Source: Sharpea porci
GTDB taxonomy: Bacteria > Bacillota_I > Bacilli_A > Erysipelotrichales > Coprobacillaceae
Direction of reading: 5' to 3'
Length of the DNA: 48,474 bases
NCBI RefSeq assembly: GCF_009695655.1
Contig: NZ_VUNM01000017.1
Coordinates: forward strand, 1 to 48,474
Below, in pieces: positions 24,319 to 34,148 of the stretch. The notes beneath the pieces are model-generated. The model ran no database searches. It was given only the letters and a program-made list of their open reading frames with translations, and had not been told where the DNA came from. The position numbers were made by a program, and so were the translations under genes. Position 1 is the stretch's first letter; each line of letters starts with the position of its first letter.

Positions 24319-25821
24319 CTATGAGTTAAGCATTCTTTCTAGCTCATCCATTTCTTTACTTATTTCTTTTTCTAATTCTCGAATATTAGCCATTATTTCT
24401 GATGTTGGTGGATATTCAACTGGTACATATTCAATTTCTTTGTATTTATTGATTGAAAGATCATAATTATTTTCTTCTATTTCTTTCTTAGGTACCATGA
24501 AGGACTTTTCAGTTCTTTTTCTTTCAATCTCTTTATCTAGGTGTTTAAATCTTTCAATAATATCAGGGATGTCATTTTCAGAAATAGGAGTACGTTTGTC
24601 ATCTAAGCTATAGCCATCCGCAGTCATATCATAGAACCATACATTGTCTGTACCGCCATGATTAGTTTTTGTGAACACAAGAACTGCTGTAGATACACCA
24701 GCATATGGCTTAAATACACCAGAAGGCATAGAAATGACTGCTTCAAGTCTGTTTTCTTCAACAATTTTTTTTCGAATACTCTTATGTGCATTGGATGCCC
24801 CAAACAGCACACCATCAGGTACGATACACGCACATCTACCACCTATTTTCAACATACGCAGGAATAAAGCTAAAAATAAGAGTTCTGTTTTCTTTGTTTT
24901 ACATACTTTCAATAAGTCATTTGATACAGCATCTGCATCAAGACTTCCTTTGAAAGGAGGATTAGCCAATATCAAACTATACTTATCTTTATCTGTATTT
25001 TGTTCTGATAGGCTATCGCGATATTCAATAAATGGGTTTTCTATTCCATGTGTCATCATATTCATTGCACCAATACGAAGCATAGTACGATCCATATCAA
25101 ACCCATTGAACATAGAATTCATATAATGGTCTTTCTTTTCTTTATTAAAGAAGATTTCATCTTTTCTTTTTTCTTTAAGGTATTCCGCTGCAGCAACTAG
25201 AAATCCAGATGTACCACAAGCAGGATCACAAATAACATCATCTGCCTTTGGATCTACAAGTTCGACCATCATACGAATAATATGCCTAGGAGTTCTAAAT
25301 TGCCCATTTCTTCCAGCTTGAGCTATTTTATTTAATAAATATTCATAGACATCCCCACGTACATCTGAAGACTGAGCCTGACTCATTATACTGTATATTT
25401 CATCCAAAGAATCTACTACTTTTGAAAGCAGCAAAGGTGTTGGAAGTTTAAAAATAGCATCATCCATATATTTAGAATAAGCACTGTTCTTATCCCCATG
25501 TAAATCCTTTATAAATGGGAAAACCCATTCCTGCATGATTGTATACATTCTCCCAGCAGGTAAGTCACGAAATACTGACCATTTAAGTTGTCTTCCTTCT
25601 ATTGTACGATCACCAATCTTTACTTCATCCGCAAAGATACTTTTATAAGGTAATCCTAACATGGCACTTTCTTTTGCTCTTTTGTTATCGACATCATCAA
25701 GATCTCTTATGAACATAAGATATGTTATTTGTTCAATAACTTCTAATGGATTTACAAGTCCTCCTGCCGCAAAGACATCCCATAATCCGTCAATTTTATT
25801 CTTTAATTCACCTGTAATCAT
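24319..25821 (-). CDS. hsdM: Type I DNA methyltransferase M subunit (N6-adenine)
   Basis: 500 residues with an N-terminal HsdM domain, the AdoMet motif DPACGTSGFLVAA near 197-209 and the catalytic NPPF in ILANPPFKGSLD near 284. A coiled-coil C-terminus (ELEKEISKEMDELER) would contact HsdS. GAAGGA precedes the ATG. It overlaps the Fic gene by 14 bases, so both come from the promoter at 26924-26952. It modifies the sites chosen by whichever hsdS is expressed. Confidence 0.96.
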   Translation of the reverse strand: MITGELKNKIDGLWDVFAAGGLVNPLEVIEQITYLMFIRDLDDVDNKRAKESAMLGLPYKSIFADEVKIGDRTIEGRQLKWSVFRDLPAGRMYTIMQEWVFPFIKDLHGDKNSAYSKYMDDAIFKLPTPLLLSKVVDSLDEIYSIMSQAQSSDVRGDVYEYLLNKIAQAGRNGQFRTPRHIIRMMVELVDPKADDVICDPACGTSGFLVAAAEYLKEKRKDEIFFNKEKKDHYMNSMFNGFDMDRTMLRIGAMNMMTHGIENPFIEYRDSLSEQNTDKDKYSLILANPPFKGSLDADAVSNDLLKVCKTKKTELLFLALFLRMLKIGGRCACIVPDGVLFGASNAHKSIRKKIVEENRLEAVISMPSGVFKPYAGVSTAVLVFTKTNHGGTDNVWFYDMTADGYSLDDKRTPISENDIPDIIERFKHLDKEIERKRTEKSFMVPKKEIEENNYDLSINKYKEIEYVPVEYPPTSEIMANIRELEKEISKEMDELERMLNS

Positions 25822-26869
25822 TTAATCCTTCTTTCCACACATATTTAGTGTAACGGCCTCCACCTATCTTTTTAATCTTATCAGCCTTTAATAATTCTTT
25901 TAACGATCTTTGAATAGTTGTCTCACTTATATCAGGGTTCATCGCAATAAGTTCTGCTTTTGTTATTGGACCTAGATGCTCTTTTATTATAATTTCAACT
26001 CTATCTACTTTAGAGATATTTGGATCAGTCACTAATTTTACTCTTGATTCAAACTCCCTATACGCATTTATAATAACACCAAGCATATAATTCACAAATG
26101 GCTTATAATCATTTTCGTTCTCATACCAGTTTATTGAACTATCTTGTAAAACTTCATAGTACGTTTCTTTTGATTCCTCAATAATCTTTTCAATACTCAC
26201 ATATTTCCCAACAATAAATCCAGATTGATACAACAAAAGCAATGTCAATAATCTACTCATTCTACCATTTCCATCATTAAATGGATGAATGCAAAGAAAA
26301 TCCAATATAAACATCATATTGAGAATGAGTGGATCCACATTATCTTTCGCTTCACGATAAGCATCGCAAAGGGCGTCAACAGCTGAAGGTGTTTCCCAAG
26401 CAGGTACTGGCTTAAATCTTATCCTTTCATTTCCATCTGCATCAGTTTCTTTAATAATATTATCTGAATTTTTAAAAGAGCCACCACTTTTTGCACCCAC
26501 AAATTTATATAAATCACGATGTAATTGCAAAAAGTAGTTTGCATTAATAGGAATAAAATCGTAGTTTTCATGAATGGTACTTAATACATCACGATAGCCT
26601 GCTATTTCAGACTCATCTCTGTTATGTGGCGTTGTCTTAGCTTGAACTAGACTTTTCAATCTCTCATTCGCAGTTGAAATTCCTTCAATTCTATTTGAAG
26701 CTTCTGTACTTTGAATCTTCGCAATTTCCATCAACTCTTTTAGCTCGTCCTTATGAGCTTCAATAAACAAGCGTTGTTCTCCTTTATACTCATTAATAAG
26801 TGTCAGTTTTTTTACAATATCACCAGTTAACAGTTTTTGCCATTTGTCAGTATAGCTATAATTACGCAT
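25808..26869 (-). CDS. Fic-domain protein (DUF4172/HTH type)
   Basis: 353 residues with the complete catalytic motif HPFNDGNGRMSR near 195-206, so it should transfer AMP or a related group. The inhibitory helix SNRIEG near 57-62 lies in the N-terminal part, as in class II Fic proteins that hold themselves in check. A winged-helix end (ITKAELIAMNPDISETTIQR) suggests DNA binding and possible self-regulation through the boxes upstream. ATG 26869 is used because GGAGG lies seven bases before it. It is the first gene of the operon and overlaps hsdM. Confidence 0.9.
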   Translation of the reverse strand: MRNYSYTDKWQKLLTGDIVKKLTLINEYKGEQRLFIEAHKDELKELMEIAKIQSTEASNRIEGISTANERLKSLVQAKTTPHNRDESEIAGYRDVLSTIHENYDFIPINANYFLQLHRDLYKFVGAKSGGSFKNSDNIIKETDADGNERIRFKPVPAWETPSAVDALCDAYREAKDNVDPLILNMMFILDFLCIHPFNDGNGRMSRLLTLLLLYQSGFIVGKYVSIEKIIEESKETYYEVLQDSSINWYENENDYKPFVNYMLGVIINAYREFESRVKLVTDPNISKVDRVEIIIKEHLGPITKAELIAMNPDISETTIQRSLKELLKADKIKKIGGGRYTKYVWKEGLNDYR

Positions 26870-26923
26870 TTTTACACCTCCTTCTATTATATTCATATTT
26901 TTGTATATCTTATACCTGATATC

Positions 26924-26952
26924 ATTCTAACTAATTTCAATTTGGTCGTCAA
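26924..26952 (-). promoter_or_regulatory. Promoter of fic-hsdM-hsdS-TIR operon
   Basis: TTGACG (26947-26952), 17 bases, TAGAAT (26924-26929) on the minus strand. The first GACCAAATT box lies in the spacer right after the -35. Confidence 0.75.
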
Positions 26953-27012
26953 CGGTTTTAATTTGGTCATTTTATATATAAATGACTAAATTGAATTGAA
27001 AATGACCAAATT
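26939..27012. promoter_or_regulatory. Four-box operator array
   Basis: AATTTGGTC occurs at 26939-26947 and 26960-26968. Its reverse complement occurs at 26984-26992 (one change, GACTAAATT) and at 27004-27012. Boxes two and three form a long near-perfect palindrome, about 13 bases on each side of TATATAT. The array covers and flanks the operon promoter, as for a repressor; the Fic protein's winged helix is one candidate binder. Confidence 0.6.
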
Positions 27013-27013
27013 A

Positions 27014-27042
27014 AAAGACAAGACTTATAACAGCCTTGTCTT
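27014..27042 (-). terminator. Terminator after nfo
   Basis: AAGACAAG / CTTGTCTT with a 12-base loop, followed by TTAATTT on the minus strand, ten bases after the nfo stop. Confidence 0.55.
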
Positions 27043-27051
27043 CATTTGGTT

Positions 27052-27927
27052 TTATAATACTGCTTTAAGATGAGGGTTGAAGACTTGCTTTCTCAACATC
27101 TCAATTTCTTCTCCATAAGGAGCTACATCTTCAATATAAGGCGTTTCAAGAATCTTTGGAACATTCTCAAGTCTTGGATTATGAACAACCTTATTGAGAG
27201 CATCAAAGCCAATTGTTCCATAGCCAATGTTTTCATGACGGTCCTTATGGGCACCACGAGGATTCTTGGAATCATTGACATGAATGACTTTTACGCGTTC
27301 TAAGCCTAACTTCTCATCAACTTCATCAAGAATAGCATCAAAGTTATCAATATCATAGCCAGCATCATTTAAGTGACATGTATCAAGACATAATCCCAAT
27401 TTATCACGCAGTTCAACATGATCAATAATATATTGAAGCTGATCAAAATCAGTGCCTAATTCAGTCCCCTTGCCTGCCATTGTTTCTAAGGCTATCGTAC
27501 AGCCCTGATCTTCTTTTAAGACCGTATTAAGTCCTTTGACAATAGAATCAAGTCCTGCTTCAACACCACCTTTGACATGTGCACCGGGATGTAGAACGAG
27601 AATCTTTGCCCCAATTTCATCCACGCGTTCAATTTCCTGTGCTAAGAAATCAACAGCCAATTCATATGTCTCTGGTTTAATCGTATTGCCAAGATTGATA
27701 ATATAAGGAGCATGCACTACAACATGATTGATATCAATACCATTATCCTTCATTAAAGCCTTAGCTTCATCAACACGTAATTCACTAATTGGTTTGCGTC
27801 TTGTATTCTGTGGTGCGCCTGTATAAAACATGAAAGTATTAGCCTTATAACTTAAAGCTTCTTTGACACTTCCTACAAGCATCTGTTTACCAGACATACC
27901 CACATGTGATCCAATAATTAATCCCAT
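27052..27927 (-). CDS. nfo: Endonuclease IV (AP endonuclease)
   Basis: Cuts DNA at abasic sites in base-excision repair. The 291 residues show the tri-metal site: [60 protein letters not shown] and ILETPY. It overlaps the cshB end by ten bases; AGGAG lies about eleven bases upstream. The cshB-nfo pair also occurs in Bacillus. Confidence 0.96.
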   Translation of the reverse strand: MGLIIGSHVGMSGKQMLVGSVKEALSYKANTFMFYTGAPQNTRRKPISELRVDEAKALMKDNGIDINHVVVHAPYIINLGNTIKPETYELAVDFLAQEIERVDEIGAKILVLHPGAHVKGGVEAGLDSIVKGLNTVLKEDQGCTIALETMAGKGTELGTDFDQLQYIIDHVELRDKLGLCLDTCHLNDAGYDIDNFDAILDEVDEKLGLERVKVIHVNDSKNPRGAHKDRHENIGYGTIGFDALNKVVHNPRLENVPKILETPYIEDVAPYGEEIEMLRKQVFNPHLKAVL

Positions 27928-29303
27928 AAGCTATTATTCTCCTCAGCCAATCTCTTTTCACGCTGTGCTTTCTTATAGCGTTCTTTTCTCTGACGACGAA
28001 TATCATTACGAATGATTTCACGTTTCTTTTTACGATAAAGCTTTTCAACTTCGGCTTTTCTCTTCTTCTTATAACCAGGTTTGACTTTACGTGGCTTACG
28101 CACAATCTTAGCCACTTCTTTTTCAAGTTCACTTGGTTCATGTGTTCGATTCTTACGTTTCTGACGTTCACCTGCATCGACAAGATGACCCTTCTTAATT
28201 TCTTTCATTAAGAAATGGATGCCCTTCTTTTCTAAAGCTTCTGTCATAGCCTGATTGCTTGTATCATACATGGAGAAGCATTCGCCTGTGTAGCTGCCTC
28301 GGCCACAACGACCAGAACGGTGAATATAGAAATCCTTTTCAGTTGGGAATTCCATATTGATGACATGGGATACACCGTCGATATCAATACCTCTTGCGGC
28401 AATATCTGTCGCTACAATATATTGATATTCATTATTATGAATTCTACGCATCATCTGTTTTCTTTCACGTGGCTGTAAGTCCCCATGAATCTCACCAACC
28501 TTAATCCCATCATTTCTTAACTGATGTGTAAGCTGGCTAGCTTCCTGTCTTGTATTACAGAAGATAATACAGATATAAGGATCTATGATATTCATAATTG
28601 ATCTTAAAACTTCATAACGATCTTTATGTTTTGTGGGAATTAAATAATGATTGACATGATCTGATGAGGCTTTCTTTTCATCAACCTGCACCAATTCCGG
28701 ATTCTTCATATATTTTCTTAAGAAGACCTGGAGTTCCTGAGGGATCGTTGCCGAGAAAACAAGCATTTGTAAGTCTTCACGCATCTTGCCTAAGACTTCA
28801 TCAAGATCTTCTAAATAGCCAAATTCCAATGTCATATCAGCTTCATCAATAACAAAACGTGTTGCCGTGGTAATGATTAAAGCTTGTTCATTTAATGAAA
28901 GATCCTTAATTCTACCCGGTGTTCCAATAACAACATGGGGCTGATGATTAAGTTTAGCGATAGCTTTTTGTTTATCACTGCCACCAATCACAAGTGAAAC
29001 ACGTAATGCCTCATTATATTTCTTGAAGACTTTCGCATTCTCATAGATCTGCATCGCAAGTTCACGTGTTGGTGCGACAATAACTGCCTGAACACAGTCT
29101 TTTGATGGATCGATCTCATTCATGATAGGTAAGAGGAATGCATGTGTCTTACCTGTACCTGTCTGGGAAATACCCATGATATCACGATGATGTGTGACAA
29201 GGGGAATCACCTTTTCCTGAATTGGTGTTGGTGTATTAAAATGCATATGTTCAATTGTCTTATTGACAAATTCTTGAAAGTGATAATTTGTAAATGTAGT
29301 CAT
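27918..29303 (-). CDS. cshB: DEAD-box RNA helicase CshB
   Basis: ATP-dependent RNA unwinding in cold adaptation, ribosome assembly or RNA decay. The 461 residues have motif [12 protein letters not shown] near 44-54, DEAD in [14 protein letters not shown], and [16 protein letters not shown] with [12 protein letters not shown] very basic tail ([20 protein letters not shown]) should bind RNA. Its place before nfo matches Bacillus cshB. The promoter is directly upstream. Confidence 0.93.
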   Translation of the reverse strand: MTTFTNYHFQEFVNKTIEHMHFNTPTPIQEKVIPLVTHHRDIMGISQTGTGKTHAFLLPIMNEIDPSKDCVQAVIVAPTRELAMQIYENAKVFKKYNEALRVSLVIGGSDKQKAIAKLNHQPHVVIGTPGRIKDLSLNEQALIITTATRFVIDEADMTLEFGYLEDLDEVLGKMREDLQMLVFSATIPQELQVFLRKYMKNPELVQVDEKKASSDHVNHYLIPTKHKDRYEVLRSIMNIIDPYICIIFCNTRQEASQLTHQLRNDGIKVGEIHGDLQPRERKQMMRRIHNNEYQYIVATDIAARGIDIDGVSHVINMEFPTEKDFYIHRSGRCGRGSYTGECFSMYDTSNQAMTEALEKKGIHFLMKEIKKGHLVDAGERQKRKNRTHEPSELEKEVAKIVRKPRKVKPGYKKKRKAEVEKLYRKKKREIIRNDIRRQRKERYKKAQREKRLAEENNSLWD

Positions 29304-29330
29304 ACTTTTCGCCTCCTTTTAAGCCAATTG

Positions 29331-29358
29331 ATTATAACATAATTTTATTCAAAAGCAA
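29331..29358 (-). promoter_or_regulatory. Promoter of cshB-nfo
   Basis: TTGCTT (29353-29358), 16 bases, TATAAT (29331-29336) preceded by TGT (extended -10) on the minus strand. Confidence 0.65.
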
Positions 29359-29390
29359 ATTTTATTGATGAATTCATCCTTTTCTATCGC

Positions 29391-29419
29391 TTGCATTTTG
29401 TTTCAAGAATTGATAGGCT
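29391..29419 (+). promoter_or_regulatory. Possible promoter of ispH
   Basis: TTGCAT, 17 bases, TAGGCT, 22 bases before the ispH ATG. Confidence 0.45.
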
Positions 29420-29441
29420 TAAAGTAGAAAAGAGGTATACC

Positions 29442-30356
29442 ATGAAAGTAACTGGAATTACACCAAGAGGTTATTGTAAAGGGGTTGTCCGTGCTATCAA
29501 CATTGCCAAAGAAGCAGCCAAAAGCCATAAGCCCCTCTATATCCTTGGAATGATTGTTCATAATGAATATATTGTCAATGCTCTCAAAGACTTAGGGGCG
29601 ATCACGATTGAAGATGCTTCCAAGACAAGACTAGAACTCTTGGATGAAGTTCATGAAGGCACCGTTGTCATTACTGCCCATGGGGCTGGGGATGAAGTTA
29701 CACAAAAAGCCCTCGCAAAAGGGCTAAATGTAATCGATGCAAGCTGCTTAGATGTCATAAAGACCCATGATTTGATTAAAGAGGAACTTAAGGAAGGCTA
29801 TGAAGTGCTCTATATCGGCAAAAAGGGTCATCCTGAAAGTGAAGGGGCACTGATGATTGATCCTGAACATATTCATCTGATCACCAAGAAAGAAGATTTT
29901 GATGACGTTGATCCACATAAGAAATATATCATCACTAACCAGACAACAATGTCACTCTTTGATGTCTATGATTTATGTGAATATGCGAAAAGGATTCTTG
30001 ATGATGTCACAATAGAACAAGAAATCTGTAATGCGACAAAGATTAGACAAGAAGCTATTAAGAATATGGATGATGATATTGATATTGTCTTTATTGTCGG
30101 AGATCCTCATTCCAATAACACGAAGAAGCTTGCTTCAATAAGTCAAAAACAAGCTGGTAAAGAGACATATATGATTGGTTCTATTGATGAACTTGATGTC
30201 AACTTACTCAAAGGAAAACACCATGCCGCTATCAGTTCAGGTGCTTCAACACCAACAAGTCTGACAAATCAGATTATTAACTTTATTCGTCAATTTGATG
30301 AAAATGATCCCACAACCTATATCAAACCAACAATTGATTACAACAAAATACTTTAA
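29442..30356 (+). CDS. ispH: 4-hydroxy-3-methylbut-2-enyl diphosphate reductase
   Basis: Last MEP-pathway step; makes IPP and DMAPP with an iron-sulfur cluster held by three Cys: GYCKGVVRAIN (near 12), DASCLDV (near 96) and EICNATKIRQ (near 192). VTAHGAG-type, GHPESEG, TNQTTMS and SSGASTPTSL motifs are present. ATG 29442 is chosen for GAGGT five bases upstream; an earlier ATG at 29391 lies in the promoter. It is alone on the plus strand between two minus-strand units. Confidence 0.96.
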   Translation: MKVTGITPRGYCKGVVRAINIAKEAAKSHKPLYILGMIVHNEYIVNALKDLGAITIEDASKTRLELLDEVHEGTVVITAHGAGDEVTQKALAKGLNVIDASCLDVIKTHDLIKEELKEGYEVLYIGKKGHPESEGALMIDPEHIHLITKKEDFDDVDPHKKYIITNQTTMSLFDVYDLCEYAKRILDDVTIEQEICNATKIRQEAIKNMDDDIDIVFIVGDPHSNNTKKLASISQKQAGKETYMIGSIDELDVNLLKGKHHAAISSGASTPTSLTNQIINFIRQFDENDPTTYIKPTIDYNKIL

Positions 30357-30383
30357 AAGCGATGGCTACTTGTCATCGCTTTT
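30355..30383. terminator. Bidirectional terminator between ispH and the Nudix gene
   Basis: AAAAGCGATG / CATCGCTTTT with a nine-base loop. Both strands end in TTTT. The minus-strand Nudix stop lies in the loop. Confidence 0.8.
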
Positions 30384-30989
30384 CATATAATCTTTCATTT
30401 TTTGAATAAACTTATAAGTAATTTCAGCTGTAATCCCCCAGATAACTTCATCATCATACTGATAGAAGAGTAAGTCTCTTTTCATAGTCATGAAGGGATA
30501 ATCCTTTCCTCCAACCAATTCATAAGGGAAGTTCTCTTCAAGAAAAGGTTTATAAACCATCTTATGCACTTCAGGCTCATTATTAAGAAAATAAGACAAC
30601 GGGACTTTAAAGACATGATCAACTTCATCTTTCGAAAATGTATTGTGATAGTCATGCAAGATGCCTATAAAAGGCCAGATAACACGTCCATTGACACTTA
30701 GATGGCCATCAAGTGCACTTATGATTTCTACGTTTTTTTCATCGATAAGCAATTCTTCACATGTTTCGCGAAGAGCTGCTTTTTTGCGTTTTTCATGTTT
30801 CTCTAAACGACCACCAGGAAAGCAGACTTCCAATGGCTGAGTGATATGAGCAGAACGCACTTCATAGAGAACATAGACTTCTCCCCTTTCTTCAATGAGG
30901 GGAATAAGGACGCTTGAAGCTCCTTTATGCTTATAGGCAAGAGCAGGTTTATGGTTTTCTGCTTGTAGCTTTTTTAAGATATCATGCAT
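30366..30989 (-). CDS. Nudix hydrolase, CoA pyrophosphatase type
   Basis: 207 residues with the Nudix box GGRLEKHEKRKKAALRETCE followed by EL near 60-82 and a UPF0035-like lead VCFPGG. The family splits CoA and its derivatives into 4'-phosphopantetheine and 3',5'-ADP. It is the last gene of the dnaG-rpoD-trmK-nif3-Nudix run, 45 bases after the second Nudix gene. Substrate is inferred from subfamily pattern. Confidence 0.85.
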   Translation of the reverse strand: MHDILKKLQAENHKPALAYKHKGASSVLIPLIEERGEVYVLYEVRSAHITQPLEVCFPGGRLEKHEKRKKAALRETCEELLIDEKNVEIISALDGHLSVNGRVIWPFIGILHDYHNTFSKDEVDHVFKVPLSYFLNNEPEVHKMVYKPFLEENFPYELVGGKDYPFMTMKRDLLFYQYDDEVIWGITAEITYKFIQKMKDYMKSDDK

Positions 30990-31034
30990 TTAATCACTTC
31001 CTTTTTATATTCTAACATACTCAAAATAAACAGC

Positions 31035-31487
31035 TCAATGTTCTTCATAGCTGACAAGATGGTCATTTTGATAGACAACTTTCGCGTCATGAACCTTGTC
31101 ATCATCAAGCCAGGAAAGATAGTGATGATCAGCTTCCCATGTTGGTAATGTTCCGACCTCTTCATCATTTACCCAATGTAACTCCCCTTCATTTGTTTCA
31201 TGAAGTTCGCCTGAGAAATCTGTTGATGTATAAATGAACATCAATTCATCTTCCCCATAATACAGTCCTGGAAATGTCACCATTCCGACAAAGCGTGCAC
31301 TATGAATCATATAGCCGGTCTCTTCATATGTTTCCCTTACTGCACATTCATAGGGTGATTCACCTGGTTTTAGCTTTCCCCCAACACCAATCCACTTTCC
31401 TTCATTGATGTCTTTTTCTTTCTTGTTGCGATAAAGGAGTAATGTCTGGTTATTGCGTTTGAGATAAACGAGTGTTGTGAGAATCAT
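31035..31487 (-). CDS. MutT-like Nudix hydrolase
   Basis: 150 residues with Nudix box GGKLKPGESPYECAVRETYE followed by ETG near 36-58. LKPGESP and WIGVGG are typical of 8-oxo-dGTP diphosphatases, which clean oxidised nucleotides. It overlaps the nif3-like gene by four bases (ATGA), so translation is coupled. Exact substrate is not shown by sequence. Confidence 0.88.
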   Translation of the reverse strand: MILTTLVYLKRNNQTLLLYRNKKEKDINEGKWIGVGGKLKPGESPYECAVRETYEETGYMIHSARFVGMVTFPGLYYGEDELMFIYTSTDFSGELHETNEGELHWVNDEEVGTLPTWEADHHYLSWLDDDKVHDAKVVYQNDHLVSYEEH

Positions 31488-32227
31488 AAGTACTGATAGT
31501 AGTCCGGTGACGTGCTTTCAACGACTTCCAGGCTACTTTCCTCTCTCAATATATCAGCGAGCTTCTTAACCATAATGACTTCAACATGATGACCAACATC
31601 CACCAAGAGAAAATCATCATCATATGCCTGCATACCTGCATGATATTTTAAATCCCCTGTGACATAGGCATCAACTTGGTTCTTTAAGACATCGATATAG
31701 TCGCTTCCTGAACCACCACATACAGCCACACTTTGTATTGCGTCTTTCTTACCTGCAACCTTGACAACATCAACATGTAATGTCTGCTTAAGATGGCTGA
31801 CAAAATCATTCATGCTCATAGGTTGAGAAAGCTGACCTTTACGCACCAAACCATCATCTTCGCAAACTTCAATATGTCTTAGCTGCATAGCTTCTGCTAG
31901 CCAAACATTCATAGCAACCTTATCCAGGTTGGTATGAGCGGAATAAATGGCAATATGATGAATGATAGCTTTTTGAATAAACCGGCCTGTTGAAGTCTTA
32001 AAATCAAGATCAAGCTTATTGAATAAGAAAGGATGATGTGTAATCAACATATCACAGCCTTGATCAATAGCTTCATCTAATGTACGTATATCCGCATCTA
32101 GTCCAACCATGATTTTTGATACTTTCTGTTGACGATCACCCAACTGAAAGCCCGTTTTATCCCATTCTTCTTGTATATGTTCAGGAAAATGGCTTTGCAT
32201 TATATCAATAATATCTTGTACAATCAC
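31484..32227 (-). CDS. Nif3-like dinuclear metal protein (YqfO family)
   Basis: 247 residues with the metal-binding ITHHPFLF near 60, SAHTNLDK near 97, and GHHVEVIMVKKL near 213. The family forms hexamers with a two-metal centre; the GTP cyclohydrolase label in databases is poorly supported. It overlaps trmK by four bases, the same pairing as Bacillus trmK-yqfO. This version lacks the inserted PII-like domain of longer Bacillus homologues. Confidence 0.92.
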   Translation of the reverse strand: MIVQDIIDIMQSHFPEHIQEEWDKTGFQLGDRQQKVSKIMVGLDADIRTLDEAIDQGCDMLITHHPFLFNKLDLDFKTSTGRFIQKAIIHHIAIYSAHTNLDKVAMNVWLAEAMQLRHIEVCEDDGLVRKGQLSQPMSMNDFVSHLKQTLHVDVVKVAGKKDAIQSVAVCGGSGSDYIDVLKNQVDAYVTGDLKYHAGMQAYDDDFLLVDVGHHVEVIMVKKLADILREESSLEVVESTSPDYYQYL

Positions 32228-32895
32228 GCTAACACCTTCTCTATCTTTTTAATCATTTTCATAACCTGTGTACGTTTAGGATGTCCTTCAGGCAAAGAAG
32301 CAATAATTTTCTTTTGAACATTTAATTCAAATTGCCATTTTTGCCTAAAGAGGTTGTTTTTCTTTTTACGGTTTATTGGCCCAAAGAGAAGATCATCTTC
32401 ATCAAGAACCATTTCTCCCTTTTCTACGATCATATATTCATAAATATGATGAGCATCTTCTACAAGATCCTCATCAATAATATGAAAGTGATGCTTTTCT
32501 AAATAGGCTCGTAATTCTGATAAGCCATTGTTGGCTTGTAGAAAGAAACGATGATCATGCATCTCTTTATGCGCATCCAAGATTTCTATCATCAACATTC
32601 CACCCATGCCACAAATAGAAATCATATCCACCTCTTTATCGACAATGGGATCCAACCCATTGCCTAACAAGGGAATAATTTGGTCTTCCATATGATGAGT
32701 CATGATTGTTTGCTTGGAAGAAACTAAAGGTCCCTTAGCTACATCACAGGCATAAGCCTTTTCAATCACACCTTGATCATATAGAAAACAAGGCAGATAA
32801 GCATGATCAGTGCCAATATCTGCCAAGATTGTTCCCTGCTTATATTGCGCAATAGCCTGAGCAATCGCAAGCAAGCGTTTGGAATGTAATTTCAT
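32224..32895 (-). CDS. trmK: tRNA (adenine22-N1)-methyltransferase
   Basis: 223 residues. The AdoMet motif is ADIGTDHAYLP near 24-34, with SICGMGGMLMIEIL near 94, as in TrmK. It starts [13 protein letters not shown]. Its ATG overlaps the rpoD stop by one base, so it is translated together with the main sigma factor. The long helical C-terminal end is normal for the family. Confidence 0.93.
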   Translation of the reverse strand: MKLHSKRLLAIAQAIAQYKQGTILADIGTDHAYLPCFLYDQGVIEKAYACDVAKGPLVSSKQTIMTHHMEDQIIPLLGNGLDPIVDKEVDMISICGMGGMLMIEILDAHKEMHDHRFFLQANNGLSELRAYLEKHHFHIIDEDLVEDAHHIYEYMIVEKGEMVLDEDDLLFGPINRKKKNNLFRQKWQFELNVQKKIIASLPEGHPKRTQVMKMIKKIEKVLA

Positions 32896-34148
32896 TACTT
32901 GTCTAAGAAATCCTTTAAACGTTTAGAACGTGATGGATGTTTCAGTTTTCTTAAAGCCTTAGCTTCAATCTGTCTGATACGTTCTCTTGTGACATTGAAT
33001 TCCTTACCTACTTCTTCAAGTGTTCTTGTACGACCATCATCAAGACCAAATCTCAATCTTAAGACTTTTTCTTCACGATCAGTTAATTCAAGAAGCACTT
33101 CATTCAATTCATCCTTGAGTAATTCATTGGATGCATAGTCATCAGGAGACATAGCCCCTTCATCTTCCAAGAAATCACCTAAATGTGAATCATCTTCTTC
33201 TCCAATTGGTGTTTCAAGGGAAACAGGTTCTAAGGAAATCTTCTGAATATCACGGACTTTTTCAGGTGTCATGCCTTCCATCTTATCGGCAATTTCTTCA
33301 GCCGTTGGTTCTCTGCCAAGTTCCTGAATGAGCTGACGCTGAACACGTGTAAGCTTATTGATGGTTTCAACCATATGAACAGGAATACGGATTGTTCTTG
33401 CCTGGTCGGCAATAGCTCTCGTGATGGCTTGTCTGATCCACCATGTGGCATAAGTTGAGAATTTAAAGCCCTTTGTATAGTCGAACTTTTCAACAGCCTT
33501 AATAAGACCCATATTTCCTTCCTGAATCAAATCCAAGAAAAGCATGCCACGACCTACATAACGCTTAGCGATAGATACAACCAATCTTAAGTTAGCAGCA
33601 GCAAGTTTCTTCTTAGCTTCCTCGTCGCCTTCCTGAATCTTTCTAGCGAGTTCAACTTCTTCTTCCTGGGTTAAGAGGTCAACAGTACCGATTTCCTTCA
33701 AGTACATCTTGACAGGATCGCTGATCTTGACATTTGAGCCTAGCTGACTGTCATCATCAGTCTTGGCATCTTCCAACATATTCATGGTATCACCCATGTC
33801 TAAGTCGGCATCAAAGTCTAAATCAGGCATATCAGCATCACTATCGCCACCTAAGCCATCAAGATCATCAAGGCTTTCAAGATCATCCAAATCACTTGTG
33901 CCACTCATGATGTCATCGTCATCAACTTCTAAATCATCAAGACCATCATCTTCTACAAGTTCAATTTCTGGATGTCCACTAATGAATTCTTGTAATTCAT
34001 CAATAGTTTCTTCATCTAAATCATATTTTGTGAATAACTCATCAACATCATCACTAGATAACTTGCCATCATTGGCCTTTGATTCTTCTAGAATGAGGTT
34101 TTTAAGATCATCAACAGTAACGCCTTTTACACTTTTCTTTTTAGCCAT
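32895..34148 (-). CDS. rpoD: Primary sigma factor of RNA polymerase
   Basis: 417 residues. A very acidic N-terminal part (about 60-130, Asp-rich) is followed by region 1.2 ([20 protein letters not shown]), region 2 ([39 protein letters not shown]), region 3 and region 4 with the [27 protein letters not shown] precedes the ATG; it overlaps the dnaG stop by one base. The dnaG-rpoD order is the usual macromolecular synthesis operon. Confidence 0.97.
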   Translation of the reverse strand: MAKKKSVKGVTVDDLKNLILEESKANDGKLSSDDVDELFTKYDLDEETIDELQEFISGHPEIELVEDDGLDDLEVDDDDIMSGTSDLDDLESLDDLDGLGGDSDADMPDLDFDADLDMGDTMNMLEDAKTDDDSQLGSNVKISDPVKMYLKEIGTVDLLTQEEEVELARKIQEGDEEAKKKLAAANLRLVVSIAKRYVGRGMLFLDLIQEGNMGLIKAVEKFDYTKGFKFSTYATWWIRQAITRAIADQARTIRIPVHMVETINKLTRVQRQLIQELGREPTAEEIADKMEGMTPEKVRDIQKISLEPVSLETPIGEEDDSHLGDFLEDEGAMSPDDYASNELLKDELNEVLLELTDREEKVLRLRFGLDDGRTRTLEEVGKEFNVTRERIRQIEAKALRKLKHPSRSKRLKDFLDK

